DNA from: Planctomycetota bacterium
Lineage (GTDB): Bacteria; Planctomycetota; Brocadiia; SM23-32
Length of the DNA: 13,191 nucleotides
Assembly: GCA_018334735.1 (NCBI GenBank)
Contig: JAGXLK010000014.1
Coordinates: 1 to 13,191 of the forward strand
Direction: 5' to 3'
In this document: one piece after another, positions 7,074-13,191 of the stretch
Layout of the letters: each line of letters starts with the position of its first letter
Numbering within the stretch: position 1 is the stretch's first letter
The notes under the pieces: model-generated
Told to the model about the DNA's origin: nothing
Seen by the model: only the letters and a program-made list of their open reading frames with translations
Database searches by the model: none
Program-made: the position numbers and the translations under genes

Positions 7074-8477
7074 TCATTCATAACCGGTTTCCGCCCCTCC
7101 ACGACGGTAAAGCCCCGAAAGAGGCGGGGCCTGTCGGTTATCACCTGTGTGTTTGATTTCGTAGGGCATCGGGCCGAGAGTGTCTTCGAGATAGTCCGTG
7201 AACTCTTCTACGACCTCTGGGTTTTCCTCGTATACATTCTGTGTTTCTTCAGGATCTGAGGTCAGGTCATAGAGTTCTTTTTTGTCGGGATTCTCCCCGG
7301 TTGAATCGATAATCATATTCCAGTGAAGATCTCTGACGCTGACGTTCCCGTACCAGGCCGTGATGGTTTTGGCTGGTGCTTCGCTGGGTGGGGTGAGAAG
7401 ATTTCGTCCGTCAAGCCCAAGAGCCGGATCCGGCTCAACGTCCATCAGGTGACAAATTGTGGGGAACAGATCCTGGTGTTGGGCAAGATCATCCCGTTCA
7501 GAACCGCCGTCTTTCCCGGCCGGCAGTCTGACAAGCAGGGGGACGCGGGTATTGTAATCGTAGAGCCTGTCTCCACCTTTCCCGAACCGCCCTTTATCCC
7601 ATAATTCGGTGCCGTGGTCGCTGGTGAATATGACAGCCGTATCCTCGAGCATCCCCATCTGGGTTAGTTTGTCAAGAAAAACGCCGATCCATTTGTCGAC
7701 AAAGCTGACGTATCCCCAGTAAAGCGCACGAGTTCTATTGATCTCATCCTCGTCAGGATCCATGCCGTTGACGAGCTGAGGCTGGATGTAATTACGACTG
7801 TGGTCGGCGACATAGTATTGATCGGCGAACTCAAACGGGGGATCCCACCGTTCATGCGGAGCGAACGAATCGATCCAGAGGAACCAGGGACTGTTTTCTT
7901 TGTTTTCTTCCAGCCACCTGGTGGCCTGACGGAACAACCTTGCTGAGAGGTAGTCTTCCTCCGTCTGACGGTCAAGCATGTTGAGCAGGTATTGTGTGAG
8001 GGTCGGCCAGCAATCGAGATCGTTTTTGCCCTCTGGGTGGTACGGGGAGACGTCGACAGCCGAGAGCGGCCCGCTGCGGACGGGGTCACCTTCCTGTCCC
8101 CGTATGAATGACCAGGAGGAGAATCCGCGCGTAAAGTTTTGCGTCGGCTTGAACATATGATACGTATCGCCCACCAGACCGGTAACAACACCCTGTTCAA
8201 GTAGAAATTCCGAAAGGGTGGTTTGCTCATCGGGAATTCGATGCCATCCCGGTATGGCCGGGGTCAATCCCCGTGAGCCCATCTCGAACCGCCAGGGGAA
8301 AGAACGGATTCCGGTGAAAAGGGTCCTCCGGGCCTGAATCGTTGGAAGCCCCTCGGCGAAGGCGTTCTTGAAGTTAATCCCCTCATCCTGCAGGCGGTTT
8401 AGGCTCGGGACCCGCACGACCGGGTGGTCGATCATATCAGCGCGAAATGTGTCACAACAGATGACAACACAGTTCAT
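7074..8477 (-). CDS. Sulfatase-family hydrolase with Thr at the formylglycine position
   Basis: Family: type I sulfatases, within the alkaline phosphatase superfamily, hydrolyse sulfate esters using a formylglycine made from Cys or Ser in C/S-x-P-x-R. Seen: 467 residues, the usual size. VVICCDTFRADMI at 4-16 supplies the first metal Asp (D9). PTIQARRTLFTG at 45-56 occupies the C-x-P-S-R-A-x-L-x-T-G position with Thr46, Gln48 and Arg50. APHERWDPP at 206-214 has His208, FTSDHGTELWDKGRFGKGG at 284-302 has D287/H288 and Lys300, and RVPLLVR at 311-317 is family-typical. No signal peptide, so cytoplasmic. AAGGAAA lies about 7 nt before the ATG. Thr cannot become formylglycine, but Thr is a nucleophile in related phosphodiesterases, so phosphoester or phosphonate hydrolysis is possible. 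Lies between the aldolase and epimerase genes. Confidence 0.9.
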   Translation of the reverse strand: MNCVVICCDTFRADMIDHPVVRVPSLNRLQDEGINFKNAFAEGLPTIQARRTLFTGIRSFPWRFEMGSRGLTPAIPGWHRIPDEQTTLSEFLLEQGVVTGLVGDTYHMFKPTQNFTRGFSSWSFIRGQEGDPVRSGPLSAVDVSPYHPEGKNDLDCWPTLTQYLLNMLDRQTEEDYLSARLFRQATRWLEENKENSPWFLWIDSFAPHERWDPPFEFADQYYVADHSRNYIQPQLVNGMDPDEDEINRTRALYWGYVSFVDKWIGVFLDKLTQMGMLEDTAVIFTSDHGTELWDKGRFGKGGDRLYDYNTRVPLLVRLPAGKDGGSERDDLAQHQDLFPTICHLMDVEPDPALGLDGRNLLTPPSEAPAKTITAWYGNVSVRDLHWNMIIDSTGENPDKKELYDLTSDPEETQNVYEENPEVVEEFTDYLEDTLGPMPYEIKHTGDNRQAPPLSGLYRRGGAETGYE

Positions 8478-8551
8478 TTTGTCTTTCCTTATAAGCTGAA
8501 AAAGTTCAGATGGTAAATGTTTTGGATCCTATTGTGAGTGGAGAAATGATC

Positions 8552-9610
8552 TCATGCGAGGCCGATCTGCTTTTTGAGACCAGCCAGATTGTTTTCCAGA
8601 AATATTTCGTCGTTGAGCAATGGATGAGCGGCATAAGCGGCGGCAATTTCTTTTTCCATACCTGCCCGACCTTCTTCATGGAAACACTCGGGTGATGGCA
8701 GCAATCCCAGCTGGGTCAGGCGATTTTTGACGCCCCAGACCGAATTTTCGAAATGATTGAGGGCATCGAACAGAGCACCGTTGCACATATTAACCATGTG
8801 CGCAAGTTGGACCTTTGAAACGGGGAGTTCCCAATCGGCTCCATCCCGGTGGTTTTTTACGTGTTCGGACCAACCTGTGGCGGCATGGGTATCCGTAGCA
8901 AAATGTCCGAGCAGACCAGCCTGATATCTTAAGTCGACCGCTTCAGGAACGCGAAAGGGAAAAATCCCGCCAAGATCATAGACAATACGGTCGTCGTTGC
9001 CCGTCGCAAGCACGAGTTGTTCGCGTCGGGGGCTTTGGGCGGCCGCCTGGAGCATCAGCTGAGAACGGTACGTATTGAAGGATGCCCCTTTGGCTCCCAC
9101 AGCGATTCGAAAAATCCCGTCCCAGAGTTCTGCGGTAAAAGCATGACTTCCGGGAATAGCCTGCTGCAGTTCAAAGGCGAATGTAGGGATTATCGAAGCT
9201 ATCTGCTGGAACATCTTAACGATTTCCGAACTGCTTTTCCCGGTGAACGCTGTGGGGGCGACCATAACGAGGTCATAATATTCATCAGCGGCTACTTCTG
9301 CCCATTTCATTACGTTAGATCCACCGACGGCTGCCATGAGGAACATATCTTCGTCAGCAAATTCTTCGATGGTTTCTCGAACGATTTTTAACCATGAGCG
9401 GAACAGATCAAGGTCGTTACCGGCGAATTCCCCGGTATGTGCGCCGGGTATGACAGTGCGAGCGCCGCTTCGGATGTAGTAGAGAGTGAGGAGGCGCTGC
9501 CAATCCGGCTGAAACTGTTTTTGGCCATTTAGTGCGAGCGGGCTGGGCACCCACGGACCGGGTTCCTGTATGGTTTCCAATGTGTCGGGATTGAGTTTCT
9601 GAAGTTTCAC
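8552..9610 (-). CDS. Dihydrodipicolinate synthase (DapA)-family aldolase-like protein
   Basis: Family: class I aldolases and dehydratases that form a Schiff base between pyruvate or another 2-keto acid and a Lys in a TIM barrel. Seen: about 352 residues, longer than the usual 290-310. RLLTLYYIRSGARTVIPGAHTGEF at 39-62 resembles the region leading to the GTTGE pyruvate-binding loop. AVGAKGASFNTY at 170-181 carries the probable Schiff-base Lys174. ATGNDDRIVYDL at 202-213 is typical of a divergent DapA branch common in Planctomycetes. The Tyr of the YxxP/FYLQ segment is Glu147 (FAFELQQ). Start: the GTG at 9610 is preferred, with GGAG 7 nt upstream; a TTG at 9625 would add five residues but lies on the ribosome site. 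First gene of the minus-strand set with the sulfatase and epimerase genes. A sugar-acid substrate is more likely than lysine synthesis. Confidence 0.83.
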   Translation of the reverse strand: MKLQKLNPDTLETIQEPGPWVPSPLALNGQKQFQPDWQRLLTLYYIRSGARTVIPGAHTGEFAGNDLDLFRSWLKIVRETIEEFADEDMFLMAAVGGSNVMKWAEVAADEYYDLVMVAPTAFTGKSSSEIVKMFQQIASIIPTFAFELQQAIPGSHAFTAELWDGIFRIAVGAKGASFNTYRSQLMLQAAAQSPRREQLVLATGNDDRIVYDLGGIFPFRVPEAVDLRYQAGLLGHFATDTHAATGWSEHVKNHRDGADWELPVSKVQLAHMVNMCNGALFDALNHFENSVWGVKNRLTQLGLLPSPECFHEEGRAGMEKEIAAAYAAHPLLNDEIFLENNLAGLKKQIGLA

Positions 9611-9664
9611 GACTCCTCTCCACAATTTAATAGTGGGGTTTTGGCAAAGACGATTTATATTGAA

Positions 9665-9693
9665 AGTCTATAGCGTTGTCGTTGAGCTTTCAA
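9665..9693 (-). promoter_or_regulatory. Weak predicted promoter of the aldolase-sulfatase-epimerase operon
   Basis: On the minus strand, TTGAAA (plus 9688-9693) is followed after 17 nt by TAGACT (plus 9665-9670), or after 15 nt by TATAGA (plus 9667-9672). A transcript would start near 9658, about 50 nt before the GTG at 9610. Position fits; the -10 match is modest. Confidence 0.35.
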
Positions 9694-9784
9694 AAAGAAA
9701 GTTGTAGGCCAATGCAGTTTTTGATATGGAAGGTGAGCAATTGTTCCCGATTCATCGGAAAGGATTGTCCGGCAGGGAAAGTAC

Positions 9785-9814
9785 TTGACAGTATCGCCTT
9801 TTTTCGGACAGAAT
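9785..9814 (+). promoter_or_regulatory. Predicted promoter of the LRR gene
   Basis: TTGACA (9785-9790, consensus) with an 18-nt spacer and CAGAAT (9809-9814, 4/6). A second perfect TATAAT at 9838-9843 lacks a recognisable -35. Either would transcribe the LRR gene, and probably the downstream propeller-PHP gene. The rest of the 9611-9909 gap shows no gene or strong hairpin. Confidence 0.5.
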
Positions 9815-9896
9815 AGTCCCCATAATTCGGGGGCAGCTATAATATATGTTGTCGCTATTTTCTTATATGTCTTATTCTCATCATGAAAAACTTCAG

Positions 9897-9902
9897 AAGG
9901 AG
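9897..9902 (+). promoter_or_regulatory. Ribosome binding site pointing to a TTG start for the LRR gene
   Basis: AAGGAG lies 7 nt before TTG at 9910. The in-frame ATG at 9883 has no Shine-Dalgarno upstream (the preceding bases are pyrimidine-rich), and this AAGGAG lies inside the frame that ATG would open. The TTG is therefore preferred. Confidence 0.5.
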
Positions 9903-9909
9903 CAGCGAT

Positions 9910-11142
9910 TTGAACACCTCTGGGTCCCAAGAAGATCAAGCTGCTGTCCCCAGGCGCGTTCTTGAGTTAAATCTTGCACATACTTCGTGGTACTGGGTTC
10001 ACCGCCAGAATGACCCCAATCGCCTGCAATTCTGGTTGCACCAGGGCCGGCTGCTGAAGGGTAAAAAGAAGACCTGTGTCGGGATCGATTTGACGGATAT
10101 ATCCTCATCTCAGTGGCTTTCGGAAGCCAGTCAAGACGAACGAAGGTATGTCCGAACAGCGAAACTCGGCACGCCGGAAGAGTTGGATCAGATAGCACTG
10201 ATGCCGGAGTTGGAAGCCCTGGAGTGCAGCGGTTTGCAGGAGGATCAGTTACAGTGGGTGGCAGAATTGGGATTGCCCCTGCATTTTTTGCATCTTTCCT
10301 GGTGTCATAATATAAAAGACCTTGAACCGCTCAGGGCTCTCAGTGATACACTGATACGACTGGTTGTTTCGGACTGTGACAGACTCGTCGATCTTGATGC
10401 TGTCGGGTCCCTTAAGAAGCTGCAAAGATTTGAGATGATAGACTGCGATGCCGTGTGGGAGATCGATCCGCTTGCCCTGCTCAAGAAACTGCAGCGTGTG
10501 GTACTGAGGAATTGTGATGCTGTGCGGGAACTGGGTCCGATCGGGGAACTCCCGGAATTGATTTCACTGGATCTTTCCCGGAGTGACAAGATCAAGAATC
10601 TTGGTCCGCTCAGGACGAATACGAAATTGCAAGCCCTGGATCTTTCCGAATGCAAGTCGGTCCGCAGCATTGGCGCTCTGCGTGCTATGCGGGAATTACA
10701 ATCCCTCCAGCTCTTCGGTTGCAGGCGGTGTCATGATTTGCGGCCGATTCACAACCTCCCCAAGCTTAAGAAATTGAGCGTGCCGAATATCATTGAAGAC
10801 GGGGATCTGCTCGGGATTTGTATTAATCATCCGCAACTCCAGCAATTCCATGTGCGCAACTGCAAGAAGATCGAGGATCTGGAACCGCTCAAGAGGATGA
10901 CCGAGGTTCGCGATCTCAGTCTCGCGGGATCTCCGGGGGTGAGCGATCTCAGCCCAATTTCGGAACTTAATAAACTCGTCCGACTCGACCTGGCCTTCTG
11001 CCCCGAAATCGAAGATCTTACCCCGCTGGAAGGACTTGGGAATCTGGAAGATCTTTATATCGGCGGATGCCCTAAATTGAGCCGGAACGATATCACGGAG
11101 CTTGAAAAAGCTTTACCGGACTGCGAGATTCACACAACCTGA
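9910..11142 (+). CDS. Leucine-rich repeat protein, about twelve 23-residue Cys-containing repeats
   Basis: LRR proteins form curved solenoids used for protein binding; no enzyme domain is visible. Seen: 410 residues from TTG 9910 (419 from ATG 9883). About residues 1-120 are a polar N-terminal region of unknown fold (it includes VLELNLAHTSWYWVHRQ), followed by tandem 23-residue units to the C-terminus. The unit reads roughly LxxLxLxxCxxIxDLxPLxxLxx, for example LQALDLSECKSVRSIGAL and LVRLDLAFCPEIEDLTPL. One unit in the middle (KKLSVPNIIEDGDLLGIC) departs from the pattern and breaks the Cys ladder. No signal peptide or transmembrane segment, so probably cytoplasmic. Divergent from the aldolase operon and 76 bp before the next gene. 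A regulatory or scaffold role is a guess from fold only. Confidence 0.87.
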   Translation: MNTSGSQEDQAAVPRRVLELNLAHTSWYWVHRQNDPNRLQFWLHQGRLLKGKKKTCVGIDLTDISSSQWLSEASQDERRYVRTAKLGTPEELDQIALMPELEALECSGLQEDQLQWVAELGLPLHFLHLSWCHNIKDLEPLRALSDTLIRLVVSDCDRLVDLDAVGSLKKLQRFEMIDCDAVWEIDPLALLKKLQRVVLRNCDAVRELGPIGELPELISLDLSRSDKIKNLGPLRTNTKLQALDLSECKSVRSIGALRAMRELQSLQLFGCRRCHDLRPIHNLPKLKKLSVPNIIEDGDLLGICINHPQLQQFHVRNCKKIEDLEPLKRMTEVRDLSLAGSPGVSDLSPISELNKLVRLDLAFCPEIEDLTPLEGLGNLEDLYIGGCPKLSRNDITELEKALPDCEIHTT

Positions 11143-11218
11143 TTTGTTCCGTCCATCGCTACGTTTTCAATATCCCCCACCAACTCCTCCCGTAACTGCG
11201 TAAAACAGGGACACCATT

Positions 11219-13191
11219 ATGTTGCCGCAAACCAAACAGTTCGTCTCAAAGACCAACCGCGGTGCAAAGGAATGTTACAACGCTGTAGTCTCGCCCGAGG
11301 GCCAGAAAATTGCCTGGTTTCGGGTCGAAGACCGTCGGGAAGATTTGATGCTTCTCAGCGATGACGCCGACTCTCCTGCCGTCGTGACCGGGAACGCCTA
11401 TCTGCTGGACCCGTGTTTTGGTGGAGAGATACTCTGCTGGGTCGAACAGGATGGCGATGAGTGGGAACTGAAATCACTTGCTGCTTCCTCTCCCGACCTG
11501 GATCCTGAACAACCGTTCCTGACTTCCGGGCGTCCCCGGGGAATTTCTTCCGCTACTTCGGAATGCGGCAGCTGGTTTGTATGGGAGGAGCGATCCGGGA
11601 CGAAAACTCGTATCCAGGCGGGGCGTGTCGAATCCGGATCGCGAACGCCCGTGGAAGTAACCGATGGGGTTTTCAATGCCTACGACCCGGACTGCGCCAT
11701 CGGGGCGGATGGCACCCTTTACGTCATCTTTTCGGCTTTCACGGGTGGCAATTACCGCATTATGCTTCAGAAAATGGGTCCCGACGGTAAGCTCGACGGG
11801 GGGCCGCAGCTCGTCAGTAACCGCCCCGGACCGTGTCTGTATCCTTCCATCTCCTCGCGTTCGGAAGGCGGAGTCTGGTTCAGCTACACAAGTTTTGCAG
11901 CCGGGGGCGAAAGCTCGCGTTTCGTCCAGCATCTGCGGCGGCGCTCTCAGCATGCTTTTTTTAATTCCTGCGGCGGTCAAGCCAACGCCGGAGTTTATGA
12001 AGACGGGGCCCTGCTGGCACCGCTCGCCAGTCGGGGACGAGGACAGGGGATGGTGGGCGCGATGTTCGTGCAAGGAGCAGATACCGCCGGTCACACTCGG
12101 ATTTTTGAATCCTCGAACGGACGGGCTTACCTCCTGCTCCGATGCCATGACCGGGCGCGTCCAGTGAAGTTCCAGGAAGAAGGGACTTTAAAACGCCCCG
12201 AAAATATGGGAACGACCAACCCACCTCAGAACCATCCCCACATCTGCCTCATACGACTGGAAGATCGCTACTGGGCCGAACCGCAAACTCTCATACCACG
12301 AGCCCATCTGGAGAAACCGCTTTCCTTCGCCCTGAACGACGACCAGCTGACGATTGCATTCACTGAGGGTTCGCGCGCGACCGGGTGGGCGGGGGCGGGT
12401 GAATATTTCGACGATACCGGCCAGCTGGGTGTCGGGCTGGCAACAGTGAATCTCCCGGCGGAAAGTGAACCCGAATACGAGTTCCGACCGTTCGCTTTGC
12501 GGCCTGTCCAGATCCCTTCGGTGGAAGAACCGCAGGTTGATCCCGAAGGGGAAGATTTTTTCCACGCCATCGGCCAGACGCATGCTCACACCAACCTGTC
12601 GGTCTGCAAGCGGGCGGCCGACCGTGACGGCCATCTGAACTACAGGTTCATACAGGACGTCCAGCACGGCCATTTCGGCGCGACCACCGATCACGCGTAC
12701 AATATGTGGCAGGTCGAGATGCTGCATACGCGAAAACTCGCGGAATACTACTATTTCCCGGGGGAGTTTGTCGCTATCCCCGCTTATGAATGGACCGGAA
12801 GTAATAATTGCGATCATGATGGCGGTCCGTTCGGGCATGTCAACCCCCTCTGGCTCGAGGAAAAAGGGGATCTCAATTTTTATCCGCCCTCTGATCCCGA
12901 CTGCGCCGGGGCGAGCCTGCCGAAATTGTGGGCTACGTGCGAAGGGAAACAAATCCTGACCCCGCCCCACCATCCCGCCGACCATATGCACTGGTATGAC
13001 TGGAAGTTCTTCGATGAACGATTCACACCTGTGGTTGAGATTTTTCAGGATATCCGCGGTTCCGGGGAACAGCCGGACGTTCCCGGAGTGACGAATTTCC
13101 GCCACCAGCCAGTCGGCCACTGGGCGGTTGAGGCGCTACGTGACGGCAAACGGTTTGGCTTCATTGCCAGCGCCGATCACGCGGGAGTGGC
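11219..13191 (+). CDS. Large protein with N-terminal beta-propeller-like region and PHP/DUF3604-like metal-hydrolase domain, 3' end beyond window
   Basis: Seen: one frame open from ATG 11219 to the last base (657 codons, no stop), so the C-terminus is missing. A modest GGGA lies about 8 nt upstream. No signal peptide (MLPQTKQFVSKTNRG). Residues about 15-400 hold repeated strand-turn units such as SPEGQKIAWFRVEDRREDLM and GADGTLYVIFS, like TolB/PD40 or WD40 propeller blades. From about 450 comes GQTHAHTNLS (H455, H457), TTDH (D491, H492), AYEWTG (E524), FGHVN (H540), PHHPADHMHW (H584, H585, D588, H589) and SADHAG (D653, H654) at the edge. These follow the order of metal ligands in PHP/DUF3604 proteins. 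Inference: a metal-dependent phosphoesterase or other hydrolase of unknown substrate. Minus-strand frames opposite it are shadows. Confidence 0.85.
   Translation, partial: MLPQTKQFVSKTNRGAKECYNAVVSPEGQKIAWFRVEDRREDLMLLSDDADSPAVVTGNAYLLDPCFGGEILCWVEQDGDEWELKSLAASSPDLDPEQPFLTSGRPRGISSATSECGSWFVWEERSGTKTRIQAGRVESGSRTPVEVTDGVFNAYDPDCAIGADGTLYVIFSAFTGGNYRIMLQKMGPDGKLDGGPQLVSNRPGPCLYPSISSRSEGGVWFSYTSFAAGGESSRFVQHLRRRSQHAFFNSCGGQANAGVYEDGALLAPLASRGRGQGMVGAMFVQGADTAGHTRIFESSNGRAYLLLRCHDRARPVKFQEEGTLKRPENMGTTNPPQNHPHICLIRLEDRYWAEPQTLIPRAHLEKPLSFALNDDQLTIAFTEGSRATGWAGAGEYFDDTGQLGVGLATVNLPAESEPEYEFRPFALRPVQIPSVEEPQVDPEGEDFFHAIGQTHAHTNLSVCKRAADRDGHLNYRFIQDVQHGHFGATTDHAYNMWQVEMLHTRKLAEYYYFPGEFVAIPAYEWTGSNNCDHDGGPFGHVNPLWLEEKGDLNFYPPSDPDCAGASLPKLWATCEGKQILTPPHHPADHMHWYDWKFFDERFTPVVEIFQDIRGSGEQPDVPGVTNFRHQPVGHWAVEALRDGKRFGFIASADHAGV

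Noticed and set aside
7111..7130. GCCCCG/CGGGGC hairpin near the end of the sulfatase gene
   Set aside because: It lies within the coding sequence before the stop, and no T run follows on either strand.
9655..9939. Minus-strand 94-codon frame across the divergent promoter region
   Set aside because: It overlaps the LRR start and both promoters and shows no recognisable protein features.
11474..12148. Minus-strand 224-codon frame and plus-strand 167-codon frame at 11664-12167
   Set aside because: Both are shadows of the continuous plus-strand frame starting at 11219.
12188..13120. Long minus-strand open frame of 310 codons
   Set aside because: It is opposite the propeller-PHP gene, whose plus frame has clear PHP motifs and codon pattern; the minus frame has no family-like sequence or ribosome site.

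Overview
The window looks like bacterial chromosome from the PVC group (Planctomycetes, Verrucomicrobia, Lentisphaerae) or a similar uncultured lineage. This is an inference from gene content: a sulfatase-family hydrolase, a divergent DapA-type aldolase, a GAGGKMG-type epimerase, a uronate-isomerase-like amidohydrolase, a Cys-rich LRR protein and a DUF3604/PHP-like protein, all with clear Shine-Dalgarno sites and standard codons. No rRNA, tRNA, CRISPR array, insertion sequence or phage gene was seen.

Left and centre (1-9610) are entirely on the minus strand. In transcription order: DapA-family aldolase, sulfatase-family hydrolase, NAD-dependent epimerase-like protein, gpsA, a double-ACT regulator, a UPF0210 (PFL) protein, a 474-bp intergenic region, a uronate-isomerase-like amidohydrolase, a thymidylate kinase-like protein, and a lipoprotein cut by the window edge. 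Promoter-like sequences split this into probably three transcripts: one from about 9690 (aldolase, sulfatase, epimerase), one from about 5890 (gpsA, ACT, UPF0210) and one from about 2425 (amidohydrolase, tmk-like, lipoprotein).

Right (9883-13191) is on the plus strand, divergent from the aldolase operon: a cytoplasmic leucine-rich-repeat protein with about twelve 23-residue repeats, then a large gene open to the window end that joins an N-terminal beta-propeller-like region to a PHP/DUF3604-like metal-hydrolase domain.

The first minus-strand set and the amidohydrolase resemble parts of a uronic-acid or sulfated-sugar catabolic route (isomerase fold, SDR dehydrogenase/epimerase fold, DapA-type aldolase fold, sulfatase fold). 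In each one, however, a textbook catalytic residue appears to be replaced: Thr for the formylglycine Cys/Ser, Ile for the SDR Lys, Glu for the aldolase Tyr, and Met/Tyr for the uronate isomerase His/Arg. The substrates are therefore open. gpsA, ACT+UPF0210 and the tmk-like gene look like ordinary core functions. I do not see a clear new multi-gene system; the strongest leads are these active-site departures and the propeller-PHP fusion.
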